64,000 nt of DNA from the NCBI RefSeq assembly GCF_900155425.1, contig NZ_LT700189.1:1481787-1545786 (forward strand), in the 5' to 3' direction. How positions within the stretch are numbered: the stretch's first letter is position 1; the number at the start of each line of letters is the position of its first letter. The stretch is from Parabacteroides massiliensis (GTDB taxonomy: Bacteria > Bacteroidota > Bacteroidia > Bacteroidales > Tannerellaceae). The notes below the pieces were generated by a model. The model saw only the letters and a list, made by a program, of their open reading frames with translations. It had not been told where the DNA came from and did no database searches. Position numbers and translations under genes: made by a program. Positions 33,813 to 42,601 of this stretch are shown in pieces.

Positions 33813-36782
33813 TCAATTTTCTTCTTCAATCGCTTCTTCCATTTCCGAGTGGTAAGGGACCGGGAAATATCCGGTACTTTCCGTCACATGCCAAACGGAA
33901 GCGGTACCGTTGATATCCCAGTCCTCATAACTTTCCGGATTTTTCAATTCTTCAACGGAAAGTGCCTTCATATGGTTAAAGTTATTATCATCTAACGACG
34001 GATAGAGCACATCGTAATAATAGAGTCCGGATTTATCCGGAAAATCTCCACTGCTGTGATCCATAGGATCGCCCCATCCGCTACCGACGCTTAAACACCG
34101 GTCTATTTCGTATCTGGAATCGCCTCGACCGACAATTCCTCCGTTCTTGCCGGAATCGCCTTCGTAAGATCCGGCATTGAGGCAGTCTTTGATAAGGCAA
34201 TATTGTTGCAAGTGGCCGGCTATTCCTCCGACACGATCGGAATCGTCAGCTTTCACTTTTCCCATATTGACACATTGCGAGACGATGACTGCATTGTTTT
34301 GATAATCCGTCGCCCCTTCTATGACAGCGTTCGTCCCTCCGATAATGGTAGCGACGGATCCGAGGGCCGTAAGAGCGATGGCAGTCGAAGTTCCGGCAGT
34401 AACAAATCCGGAAGCAACTGCGGCCGTGGCTGCCACACAAATACAAGTTCCAGCTATTACTTTTTGCACGATCTCTTGTATATGCTTGCTCTCTTCGATC
34501 TTGTCATATCGCTCTTCCCTCTTCTTGTTTATATTATAATTAATTATGGAATTATTATCGTCCGAGGCTTCATAGAAAGTCAGCACCTTACCCAAGTTAT
34601 CCATGTAGACAGGTGCTATCCCAGCATTCAAACCGGAAGGCAACAAACCGGAAGCCAAACTGAATCCTTTCCGCAAACTTTCCATGTCCGTTTTGACAGA
34701 CGCATCGATCTCGGTCACTTTCGCATCGAGAGATACTTGCAAAAGTTCCGTTTCCTTCTCTGTCAACATCTCGGCAATGCCAACCCGAAGCAACACCTTA
34801 TCGGTGACCATGAGCGCCCAGTCTAATCCTGTCTCCGCGATATGCAAAACATGAACCAGTTTGCCAAATGCTTTTCCAGCCGTCGAAGTCGCCTTTTCCA
34901 ACGCACCTCCTGTCACAGCTATGACGGGTCCTAAGATTCCCAACACACACTCGACACTGCCCAAGACACAACTCACGATGTTCATTGCCGACCATTCTTT
35001 CGGGTCGCCAATCTCACCGATCAAACCTCCGGTCGGCCCTTCTCCTCGGTTCAATACAAAACCTGCATTACAGCAATAATTGACCATCGTATAGTTGCCT
35101 GCCAACCCGACAATACCGCCTGCATAATGGGCCTTCACGTCCATATCTCCGAAATTCTGCGTGGCGAAGATGGCACCCCAAGTTGTCTTGCCGACCACAC
35201 CTCCGGCACTCTCCACGTTTTGTCCGGACACTTTTCCTGCATTCAACGCATTATGAACCACGGCGACCGACGAATTGCCGACGATACCACCTACATACGA
35301 ATCACACGCATAAGCGACTACATCACCTGTGTTATATACGGCATAACCACCGAACTGGGCTTCACCGCAAATGCCGCCTATCGCCGATTCTCCACCGACA
35401 CAGCCGGTGTTCCGGCATGATTTCACCAACGTATTATTGAAAAGAAGGTCCTCGGTTCCCAACCGGGTACTTCCGATGATTCCTCCCACACCGATATAGC
35501 CGTTGATATTTCCTTTATTGGTACTGGCGTAAATATAAGACATTCCCGTTCCTCCGGCAATACCTCCGGTGCCAAAACCTCCATTGGCTTCATCCGCTCC
35601 GTCATAGGCTTTCGCTCCCGTAACATCACCGGTATTCATGCATCCCAAAACAAAAAGGGAATCTGCCGAACCAACCAATCCGCCGGCGCCGGTATAGTCG
35701 GAAGTCACAGCCGCATGGTTCTCACACTGTTGCAGATAAGATTGTGAATACAGCGAGCCGGCTCCCAACAAACCTCCTATGCCGTATGCTCCGGACACCG
35801 CAGTACTCACGTTAACGCAACTATCCAGCAAGATCATTCCATACGTGTCTACTTCTCCGACCAGCCCGCCGGCACCGACACTTCCTTTGCTAGCCATGAC
35901 ATATCCTCCACTGGTCATACAACTGAAAAGCGCAGTCTTGTCACGGCTGTCTCCTGCCGATACGGCACCTCCGACTATCGATCCGACCGCAAAATTGCCC
36001 TCCATACGAGGATTTTCCATCCTGATATTTTTGAAGACGGCCTTCTCCGTATAACCAAACAAAGCAATACCGGCCGAATTTTCTCGTTTAGCCCAAAGAT
36101 TTCTGATCGCATAACCGTTTCCGTCATAAATACCGCGAAAGGGATTGTTCGGCAGATTGCCGATCGCAAGCCATCCAAACTCGTGGTCACTGTCCCACGA
36201 TGCCTTGTCCATGTCTATGTCTGCCGTTTGCAGAAAATGAGTTTTGACCAACAGAAGATTGTTCTTGGCCTGATCGTTCGCCACGTTCCGAATTCGTTTC
36301 AAATGATCGGAACTGGATATGATAAAAGGATCATCCTCTGTCCCGCTACCGGACAATTTCATTGCCTTACTATAGAAATCAAGAACCTTTACCGTATCTG
36401 TTTCCGATATTTCCACCCGGCATCCCAATCCGTATTCGCACCAAGTCGTGTCCGACCCGACTGTCGTCACCGGAGCCTTCAGATAAAGCAAACGATAAAT
36501 GCCTGCCTTCAATCCGACATCGAACGTAAGAATAGATTTGCCATCCAGACGCAGATGTTCTCCTTGCCGTGAAATAACGGTGCCATCTTCCGTACTGATG
36601 GCACAGACAAACTTTGCATAATGGAAATCTTCCGTCTCTTGTTGAAGAGTGATCAGCTTTTGGGGACCTTCGTAGAAGTCCTCACCTTCGGGAAGCACGG
36701 GTTGAGGCCCATCCTCCTGGCAAGCGGAAAACAACACACTGAATATTCCGAACAAAAACAACAATCGACTCATCTTTCCCAT
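33813..36782 (-). CDS. GLUG-repeat surface lipoprotein with an inserted hydrophobic helical domain
   Basis: Protein of 989 residues with signal peptide and lipobox FSAC followed by Gln-Glu-Asp. GLUG units occupy about residues 265-590 (AGGLVGEVD, TGGIAGGTG, IGGICGEAQ, VGGIVGNSS, AGGVVGKTT, AGGIVGLAG, TGGLIGEIG). They resume at about 850-885 (VGGIAGHLQQ, NGGIVGRGD). Between them, residues about 594-832 are not beta-helix. They begin with a hydrophobic stretch (CVLGILGPVIAVTGGAL), continue with amphipathic helices (LLQVSLDAKVTEIDASVK), and include an Ala/Gly/Thr-rich hydrophobic hairpin (VAATAAVASGFVTAGT, ALTALGSVATIIGG). This is an in-frame insertion in the helix. It is the first of three operon genes and has a candidate promoter at 36827-36834. 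Confidence 0.83.
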   Translation of the reverse strand: MGKMSRLLFLFGIFSVLFSACQEDGPQPVLPEGEDFYEGPQKLITLQQETEDFHYAKFVCAISTEDGTVISRQGEHLRLDGKSILTFDVGLKAGIYRLLYLKAPVTTVGSDTTWCEYGLGCRVEISETDTVKVLDFYSKAMKLSGSGTEDDPFIISSSDHLKRIRNVANDQAKNNLLLVKTHFLQTADIDMDKASWDSDHEFGWLAIGNLPNNPFRGIYDGNGYAIRNLWAKRENSAGIALFGYTEKAVFKNIRMENPRMEGNFAVGSIVGGAVSAGDSRDKTALFSCMTSGGYVMASKGSVGAGGLVGEVDTYGMILLDSCVNVSTAVSGAYGIGGLLGAGSLYSQSYLQQCENHAAVTSDYTGAGGLVGSADSLFVLGCMNTGDVTGAKAYDGADEANGGFGTGGIAGGTGMSYIYASTNKGNINGYIGVGGIIGSTRLGTEDLLFNNTLVKSCRNTGCVGGESAIGGICGEAQFGGYAVYNTGDVVAYACDSYVGGIVGNSSVAVVHNALNAGKVSGQNVESAGGVVGKTTWGAIFATQNFGDMDVKAHYAGGIVGLAGNYTMVNYCCNAGFVLNRGEGPTGGLIGEIGDPKEWSAMNIVSCVLGSVECVLGILGPVIAVTGGALEKATSTAGKAFGKLVHVLHIAETGLDWALMVTDKVLLRVGIAEMLTEKETELLQVSLDAKVTEIDASVKTDMESLRKGFSLASGLLPSGLNAGIAPVYMDNLGKVLTFYEASDDNNSIINYNINKKREERYDKIEESKHIQEIVQKVIAGTCICVAATAAVASGFVTAGTSTAIALTALGSVATIIGGTNAVIEGATDYQNNAVIVSQCVNMGKVKADDSDRVGGIAGHLQQYCLIKDCLNAGSYEGDSGKNGGIVGRGDSRYEIDRCLSVGSGWGDPMDHSSGDFPDKSGLYYYDVLYPSLDDNNFNHMKALSVEELKNPESYEDWDINGTASVWHVTESTGYFPVPYHSEMEEAIEEEN

Positions 36783-36826
36783 ATAAGCACATTAAGAATT
36801 TCCTGACAAAAGTATTCAGGCTGATC

Positions 36827-36834
36827 CAAAAATA
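36827..36834 (-). promoter_or_regulatory. -7 element before the GLUG operon, with a nearby direct repeat
   Basis: Minus-strand TATTTTTG, 44 bp before the ATG at 36782. The 8-mer ATAGCAAC (36832-36839, plus strand) recurs as ATAGCGAC at 36845-36852, 13 bp away, overlapping the promoter; this is a candidate site for the AraC-type regulator encoded just upstream. Confidence 0.45.
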
Positions 36835-36915
36835 GCAACGAAAGATAGCGACAATTCAGATCACAGGATATGACAAATTTGTATTCATCAGTAAAATATG
36901 TGATTTTCAATACTT

Positions 36916-38580
36916 TTACTTACCAATGGCAATATTCCGGTATTGGGAAGGAGGCATGCCGTATTTGTCCCTGAAAGAACGTTGAAAGGTTCGCAACGTC
37001 CCAAATCCACACTGTTCCGCAATTTCCTTTACTGTAACCGATTCTTCCAAGGCAAGAAGACGTCTGGCATTTTCGAGTCGAAACATGGTGATATATTCCA
37101 ACACGGTCTGTCCGTTCTTTTCCCGTATAGAGTTTGCCAATATTCGTTCGCTGACCAGAAGCGCCTTGGCAAGTTCTTTCCTATCCAAAGCCGGATTCCG
37201 ATAAGGACGTTCGTTCGTCATGTACAGGTTTAGTTGCCGCATGACTTCGGCCGATACATCCTCGACAGACTGTTCCTTCCGTTTTTCCGATAACGGCAAA
37301 AAGTTGCTTACCCACTTGTCATGCTCTTCCAACTGGTCCACAAGCACGCGATTTTTGATATTCAGTTTCTTCGCATAAAGGACCGATAAAGAGAAAAGAA
37401 GAGCAATCAGCATGATAATGACAAGAGACAATTGCAGATATCTCGTTTTTTGCCGGTTTTCCTGTTCCATCTTTTCTACCTGATGCTGTATGCGGAGCTC
37501 CTCTATCTGACGGGCGATATCTATCTTGGCGATCGAGTCGCTTGCCGAAATATAATTTCTGTAAAGCCTGATGCTTTCATGAGACTGCCCGTCCAACGAC
37601 AACAGTTCCGCCTTGACCAACATATCGTCCAATAAGAAAGGGAAGTAATCCCGATGCGTTTCCATCAACGTATCGACTTGGGCAATCGCCTCCTTATATT
37701 CTCCTTTTTCATACATATACATATAACAAGCTTCATAAAAATGCTCATACGCCCGGGCAGGGAACTCCGGACGCATATATTCCCGAGCCTTTTCAAGACA
37801 ATCCTGCGCCTCCGACACACGGTCAACCTTCAGAAATGCGATGGAACGTAAAGAATGATAAGTGACCGGACAATGCCCGCTCGGATCATACCAACCTTTT
37901 TCATTCCAGTAGGCCAGCATGTCTCCGTAGTGATCGGCAAGCGGTAACAACTCCTCGAATGCTTCCGTCTTTATGCAAGTCATAATCAACCATTCGCACA
38001 AACTTTGAGCCGTCATGAACGTGTTCAGGTTCTCCTGATAGGAAGGGCATATTTCCCGTCCCTCTTGCAAAGACGCGTATGCTTTGTCATACAAGTTAAG
38101 TTTATAATAGATTTGCCCCTGTACCCTGAGTGCCATCGCCATACCGAGAGGTTGTTGCAGTTTTTTTGCCTGCAAATACATATCTGCCGCCTCATCCTGC
38201 GCTTTTTGATAGAAACGATGCGAAAACAACCGATTTACAAGCATATTGTACAAAGCAAAATAATAGTCGTACTGCTTCGTATCGGAAAGGAAAGTCAAGG
38301 CCGGATATACATCCGTCATAAAACCTTCGTCACGGTTCATATTGTTCAAAGACTGAAAATAAGAGACGTAAGCCAATCCCAGATCAGCCGTGTCATGCCT
38401 GGCATTTGCCATTTCGATTACTTTTTCCCAATCTTCGGGCAGCTCGCTTTTCCGAGCATTCCTTTTTAAGATCTCAATCGAATCAGGTTGACGTTCAGAT
38501 TCTTCAGCGACAACTTTGCCACACGGCATAAACGTGAAAAGCAAAGACAAAATAATATATGTACAAATAGAATGTTTCAT
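36916..38580 (-). CDS. Membrane-spanning TPR sensor with C-terminal AraC-type DNA-binding domain
   Basis: One-component regulator of 554 residues from the ATG at 38580 (the preceding codon is TTG). A signal-like N-terminus (TYIILSLLFTFMPC) leads into a periplasmic helical TPR region at about residues 30-370 (IYYKLNLYDKAYASLQEGRE, CYMYMYEKGEYKEAIAQVD). One membrane helix lies at about 383-404 (LSLVIIMLIALLFSLSVLYA). A short coiled-coil is followed by the AraC HTH at about 450-550 (LALEESVTVKEIAEQCGFGTLRTFQRSFRDKYGMPPSQYR). It is directly upstream of, and on the same strand as, the three-gene GLUG operon, so it probably controls that operon. The sensed signal is unknown. Confidence 0.88.
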   Translation of the reverse strand: MKHSICTYIILSLLFTFMPCGKVVAEESERQPDSIEILKRNARKSELPEDWEKVIEMANARHDTADLGLAYVSYFQSLNNMNRDEGFMTDVYPALTFLSDTKQYDYYFALYNMLVNRLFSHRFYQKAQDEAADMYLQAKKLQQPLGMAMALRVQGQIYYKLNLYDKAYASLQEGREICPSYQENLNTFMTAQSLCEWLIMTCIKTEAFEELLPLADHYGDMLAYWNEKGWYDPSGHCPVTYHSLRSIAFLKVDRVSEAQDCLEKAREYMRPEFPARAYEHFYEACYMYMYEKGEYKEAIAQVDTLMETHRDYFPFLLDDMLVKAELLSLDGQSHESIRLYRNYISASDSIAKIDIARQIEELRIQHQVEKMEQENRQKTRYLQLSLVIIMLIALLFSLSVLYAKKLNIKNRVLVDQLEEHDKWVSNFLPLSEKRKEQSVEDVSAEVMRQLNLYMTNERPYRNPALDRKELAKALLVSERILANSIREKNGQTVLEYITMFRLENARRLLALEESVTVKEIAEQCGFGTLRTFQRSFRDKYGMPPSQYRNIAIGK

Positions 38581-38691
38581 CAAAAATCAGACCGTTGTCT
38601 TTTTCACCGCAAATGTACACAAAATCCGCCTCCATGTTTCTAAAAATCCGAAAAAGACACAGACATGCCCAAACTATCGAAATATATTTGT

Positions 38692-38699
38692 TACTTTTG
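38692..38699 (+). promoter_or_regulatory. -7 element before the DUF5063 gene
   Basis: TACTTTTG matches TAnnTTTG, 38 bp before the ATG at 38738. Confidence 0.45.
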
Positions 38700-38737
38700 C
38701 AAGTTATAAACGCAAGATATCTACTAAGATAATTAGC

Positions 38738-39289
38738 ATGGAAAAAGAGAATAACCCGATATACGAACGCAACACACTGGAATTTGTTACTGTTGCACTG
38801 GAATTTTGTACGTTTGTCGAGAATGCCGGTAATAGCGGTCTTTTCGACTTTTTGGATAAGGCTGTCAAGATATTGCCTTTGCTTTATCTGAAAGCCACCC
38901 TTTTACCCGAAGCGGAAGAGGATGAAGATGCAGAACCGGAGCTGACTGTCACGGAAGGCATGTACGAATCGATCCGCAACCGGATTGCCGGACTGCTCGG
39001 AGAGAAAGACTCCTACCTCGATACGTTCCATCCGGACATGCAATATAGCGACACGCCGATAGCTGCTTTTATCTCGGAGAATCTGGCCGACGTTTATCAG
39101 GATACGGGTAATTTCATCTCCCTGTTCCGCCAGGGCAACGAAGATGTGATGCTCGAGGCAATCGTTTTGTGCCGCAGAAACTTCCGCGAGTTCTGGGGAC
39201 AACAATTATTGAACGCATTAAAAGCACTCCATGCCGTGAGATACAGCGAAGAAGAGCTTTTAGAAACCGAAGAAGAGGAAGAAGAATGA
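38738..39289 (+). CDS. DUF5063-type protein
   Basis: Protein of 183 residues. I take ATG at 38738 (MEKENNPIYERN); the longer frame to 38516 runs through the promoter and is not credible. It is helical and acidic, with LEFVTVALEFCTFVENAG at the start and LADVYQDTGNFISLFRQG later, and a long Glu tail. This pattern is that of DUF5063, a conserved Bacteroidetes protein without known function. Its stop overlaps the next ATG by four bases (ATGA), so it is coupled to a 3'-5' exonuclease gene. Confidence 0.8.
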   Translation: MEKENNPIYERNTLEFVTVALEFCTFVENAGNSGLFDFLDKAVKILPLLYLKATLLPEAEEDEDAEPELTVTEGMYESIRNRIAGLLGEKDSYLDTFHPDMQYSDTPIAAFISENLADVYQDTGNFISLFRQGNEDVMLEAIVLCRRNFREFWGQQLLNALKALHAVRYSEEELLETEEEEEE

Positions 39290-39867
39290 TACAACAATAT
39301 ACACATTCGATAACAAAAGAGGCAATATCCGAACTTCCCTTAGAGGAATTTACCGGACGAATCATCGTGATCGACACATTGAAGGATGCGGAGAAAGCAA
39401 TCAGCTACCTCTCCGAGTTCCAGTCTGTCGGGTTTGACACGGAAACCCGCCCAAGCTTCAAAAAGGGGCAACGCTTCAAAATATCGCTTATGCAGATTTC
39501 GACTGATGAGGCTTGTTTCCTGTTCCGCCTGAACCGGATCGACATTCCGGATGTGCTCGAAGAATTTCTGGCAAACGAAAAGGTACTGAAAATAGGCCTT
39601 TCGCTGCGCGACGATTTCGGGGCAATGCGAAGACGCAAGGATATACAGCCCGCTAACTTCCTGGACTTGCAGAATTATGTCGGGCAATTCGGCATCGAAG
39701 ACGCCAGCCTGCAAAAGATATACGCCATCCTCTTCAACAAGAAGATATCGAAAGGACAGCGTCTAAGCAACTGGGAGGCCGATGTCCTCAGCGACGCACA
39801 GAAAAAATATGCAGCCCTCGACGCATGGGCCTGCCTGAAAATATACAATCAATTGAAACAGATATAA
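39286..39867 (+). CDS. DEDDy-type 3'-5' exonuclease domain protein
   Basis: Protein of 193 residues beginning at ATG 39286 in the ATGA overlap; the apparent upstream extension is a different reading of the previous gene. Exonuclease motifs: VGFDTETRP (motif I, Asp and Glu), KIGLSLRDDFGAM (motif II) and YAALDAWACLKIY (motif III, Tyr-x3-Asp). It is shorter than RNase D because HRDC domains are lacking. The substrate could be RNA or DNA. It overlaps the next gene by one base (TAATG). Confidence 0.9.
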   Translation: MIQQYTHSITKEAISELPLEEFTGRIIVIDTLKDAEKAISYLSEFQSVGFDTETRPSFKKGQRFKISLMQISTDEACFLFRLNRIDIPDVLEEFLANEKVLKIGLSLRDDFGAMRRRKDIQPANFLDLQNYVGQFGIEDASLQKIYAILFNKKISKGQRLSNWEADVLSDAQKKYAALDAWACLKIYNQLKQI

Positions 39868-41051
39868 TGAAGGAGTGTAAAGTATTTCTCAAACCGAAAA
39901 AAGAGGAATCGCTGTTGCGTTTCCATCCGTGGGTATTCTCCGGCGCTATCCAGACGATCGAAGGCGAACCTGAAGAAGGCGACTTGGTAGAAGTTTACGG
40001 CACAAACGGGCGTTTCCTGGGTATCGGACATTATCAGATAGGCAGTATTGCCGTACGCATCTTATCTTTCAAACCGGTCACGATCGAGACCGCATTCTGG
40101 GAAGAACGCATCCGCATGGCTTACGAACTGCGTCAGGCACTGATGCTTGCCGGAGTAGAGAACAACAACACATACCGGTTGGTGCACGGCGAAGGAGATA
40201 ATCTGCCGGGACTGGTCATCGACATGTATGCCCACACCGCCGTCATGCAGGCTCATTCTGTCGGCATGCACTACGCCCGTCACCAGATTGCCGAGGCCCT
40301 GAAAGCCGTGTTGGGAGATTCTTTACAGAACATCTATTACAAATCGGAAGCGACCTTGCCTTATAAGGCCAACTTAGGCAGCGAAAACGGCTACCTGTAC
40401 GGTGGCGAAGTGGAAGACATCGCCCTTGAAAACGGCTTGAAATTCTGTGTCGACTGGCAAAAGGGACAAAAGACGGGGTTCTTTGTTGACCAACGCGAAA
40501 ACCGCTCGTTGCTGGAACGCTATGCCAAAGGGCGTTCCGTACTGAACATGTTCTGCTATACCGGCGGATTCTCGTTCTACGCCATGCGCGGAGGAGCCAA
40601 AGTCGTTCACTCAGTCGACAGCTCAGCCAAAGCGATCTCGCTGACCAACAAGAACGTGGAACTGAACTTTCCGGGCGATCCGCGCCACGAGGCTTATGCG
40701 GAAGATGCTTTCAAATATCTCGAAAAGATGGGAAACAACTACGACCTGATCATCCTGGACCCACCCGCTTTCGCCAAACATAAGAATGTGTTGCGCAACG
40801 CTTTACAGGGTTACCGCAAACTGAACGCCATCGCTTTCGAAAAGATCAAGCCGGGAGGTATCCTGTTCACCTTCTCCTGCTCGCAGGTGGTAAGCAAGGA
40901 GAACTTCCGCCTGGCCGTGTTCAGCGCCGCCGCCCAGTCCGGACGTAGCGTACGCATCCTGCACCAACTGACACAACCGGCTGACCATCCGGTCAACATT
41001 TATCACCCGGAAGGGGAATATTTGAAGGGATTGGTTCTTTATGTGGAGTGA
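39867..41051 (+). CDS. rlmI: RlmI-like class I rRNA methyltransferase
   Basis: Protein of 394 residues from the ATG at 39867. The N-terminal PUA domain (KKEESLLRFHPWVFSGAIQTIEG) is followed by an EEHUD-like part and the SAM-binding domain. Motifs: QKTGFFVDQRENR, VLNMFCYTGGFSFYAMRGGA (motif I), YDLIILDPPAFAKHK (motif IV, DPPA) and LFTFSCSQVVSKENF. In E. coli RlmI makes m5C1962 in 23S rRNA; the same position is likely but not shown. It is the last gene of the DUF5063-exonuclease-methyltransferase operon. Confidence 0.9.
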   Translation: MKECKVFLKPKKEESLLRFHPWVFSGAIQTIEGEPEEGDLVEVYGTNGRFLGIGHYQIGSIAVRILSFKPVTIETAFWEERIRMAYELRQALMLAGVENNNTYRLVHGEGDNLPGLVIDMYAHTAVMQAHSVGMHYARHQIAEALKAVLGDSLQNIYYKSEATLPYKANLGSENGYLYGGEVEDIALENGLKFCVDWQKGQKTGFFVDQRENRSLLERYAKGRSVLNMFCYTGGFSFYAMRGGAKVVHSVDSSAKAISLTNKNVELNFPGDPRHEAYAEDAFKYLEKMGNNYDLIILDPPAFAKHKNVLRNALQGYRKLNAIAFEKIKPGGILFTFSCSQVVSKENFRLAVFSAAAQSGRSVRILHQLTQPADHPVNIYHPEGEYLKGLVLYVE

Positions 41052-41113
41052 GACAAATCATAAATCCATTAGTGATATTTAATAAAGGTAGACACAAAAT
41101 ATATACGGAAATA

Positions 41114-41144
41114 TTTCTTTATTTCGTAATAGGTTGTACCTTTG
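41114..41144 (+). promoter_or_regulatory. Promoter of mdh
   Basis: The -7 element TACCTTTG is at 41137-41144; TTTC at 41114-41117 is 19 bp upstream and serves as a weak -33. The start codon follows 59 bp later. Confidence 0.6.
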
Positions 41145-41203
41145 TCTCACTTTTTAGAAAGATAGAAGTATCATTATAAGTAAAACATATAAAACTTATT
41201 ATT

Positions 41204-42145
41204 ATGTCTAAAGTAACAGTTGTTGGCGCCGGTAATGTAGGTGCTACTTGTGCAAATGTTCTTGCCTTCAATGAAGTGGCAGACGAAGTTGTAATGCTTG
41301 ACGTTAAGGAAGGTGTTTCCGAAGGTAAAGCAATGGATATGATGCAGACTGCTCAACTGCTTGGTTTCGATACGACAGTTACAGGTTGCACAAACGACTA
41401 CGAAAAAACAGCTAACTCAGACGTTGTTGTCATCACTTCCGGTATTCCCCGTAAACCGGGTATGACTCGTGAAGAACTGATCGGTGTTAACGCTGGTATC
41501 GTTAAGAGCGTGGCTCAGAACATCCTGAAATATTCTCCGAATGCAATCCTGGTAGTAATCTCCAACCCGATGGATACAATGACTTACCTGTCATTGAAGT
41601 CTTTGGGTCTGCCGAAAAACCGTATCATCGGTATGGGCGGTGCATTGGATAGCTCTCGTTTCAAATACTTCCTGTCTCAGGCTTTAGGTTGCAACGCCAA
41701 CGAAGTCGAAGGCATGGTAATCGGTGGTCACGGCGACACGACTATGATTCCGTTAGCTCGTCTGGCTACTTACAAAGGTACTCCCGTCAGCAAGCTGTTG
41801 AGCACTGAAAAATTGCAGGAAGTTGTCGCTTCTACTATGGTCGGCGGCGCTACATTGACTAAGTTGTTAGGTACTTCCGCTTGGTATGCACCGGGTGCAG
41901 CAGGAGCTTATGTTGTTGAATCTATCATCCACAACCAGAAGAAGATGGTTCCTTGTTCTGTTTATCTGGAAGGTGAATATGGAGAGTCTGATCTTTGCAT
42001 CGGTGTCCCTGTTATCCTTGGTAAGAACGGTATCGAAAAGATCGTCGAACTGGAATTGACAGCTGAAGAAAAAGAACTCTTCGCCAAGAGCGCAGCAGCC
42101 GTTCACAAAACAAACGAAGCTTTGAAAGAAGTCGGAGCTCTTTAA
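41204..42145 (+). CDS. mdh: Malate dehydrogenase
   Basis: NAD-dependent enzyme of 313 residues interconverting malate and oxaloacetate, part of the reductive branch to succinate and propionate in Bacteroidales. Nucleotide site VVGAGNVGATCANVLAF at residues 5-21. The active-site Arg-bearing loop is SGIPRKPGMTREELI, with ISNPMDTMTYL later. The catalytic His is in VIGGHGDTTMIP. It is of the lactate-dehydrogenase-like type. Codon use is visibly optimised compared with its neighbours (many GGT, CGT), suggesting high expression. Monocistronic between its own promoter and a strong terminator. Confidence 0.97.
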   Translation: MSKVTVVGAGNVGATCANVLAFNEVADEVVMLDVKEGVSEGKAMDMMQTAQLLGFDTTVTGCTNDYEKTANSDVVVITSGIPRKPGMTREELIGVNAGIVKSVAQNILKYSPNAILVVISNPMDTMTYLSLKSLGLPKNRIIGMGGALDSSRFKYFLSQALGCNANEVEGMVIGGHGDTTMIPLARLATYKGTPVSKLLSTEKLQEVVASTMVGGATLTKLLGTSAWYAPGAAGAYVVESIIHNQKKMVPCSVYLEGEYGESDLCIGVPVILGKNGIEKIVELELTAEEKELFAKSAAAVHKTNEALKEVGAL

Positions 42146-42170
42146 TAATCGAAAAAAGGTTTGATAATAT

Positions 42171-42210
42171 AGAAAGAGGATAGTCCTTCGGGGCTATCCT
42201 CTTTCTTTTA
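42171..42210 (+). terminator. Rho-independent terminator after mdh
   Basis: 13-bp stem AGAAAGAGGATAG (42171-42183) / CTATCCTCTTTCT (42194-42206), a short inner TCC/GGG extension around a TTCG loop, and a downstream TTTTA. Confidence 0.9.
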
Positions 42211-42601
42211 TACACTTTCTTAAACATGGATTTCCAATTCAGCTTCACCCCCCATGACACCTTTTGATTATCATATCACACAGGAGTGAAGGCAGACATC
42301 CGGACTGCCTTCACCTCAAAAATCTACCCTCACCCTGTCTCGCCCTGATTTTGAGAACAAGAAGGCCACTCTTTTGCTTTTCGACTAAGAGCGAAAGGTC
42401 TATGACCAAGCTGTTTGGCAACAGAGCATGCCCATTGTCACTTAAAATAAAATCTTCCGAAGTCGACTTGATTTCTGATGAAGGCAAACGGTAAGCGGTG
42501 AAGCCACTTTTACCACTACCATTCACCCATTAAAATATTAACGATGAAAATATTGCATACCAAGGTGACGGCAATTTGCATTATCACATTTAAACTATAA
42601 T
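42211..42601. other. Unexplained 390-bp intergenic stretch
   Basis: No gene I can support lies here. A 10-bp hairpin GTGAAGGCAG (42286-42295) / CTGCCTTCAC (42305-42314) is present. GCTTCACC at 42242-42249 is inverted as GGTGAAGC at 42497-42504, so the stretch is loosely bounded by inverted repeats about 260 bp apart. A minus-strand frame of 71 codons (42311-42526) has plausible protein character but no recognisable family. It could be a decayed mobile or repeat element. Confidence 0.35.

Noticed and set aside
38516-38737. Upstream extension of the DUF5063 frame
   Set aside because: It covers the promoter element at 38692-38699 and overlaps the start of the regulator on the other strand; the ATG at 38738 matches the family start.
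39169-39285. Upstream extension of the exonuclease frame
   Set aside because: It overlaps the DUF5063 coding sequence in another frame and is rich in Arg; the ATG in the ATGA overlap at 39286 is natural.
42264-42494. Plus-strand frame of 76 codons in the gap after mdh
   Set aside because: No family motif, no promoter, and it lies within a block with a hairpin and inverted repeats; kept only as part of the unassigned region.
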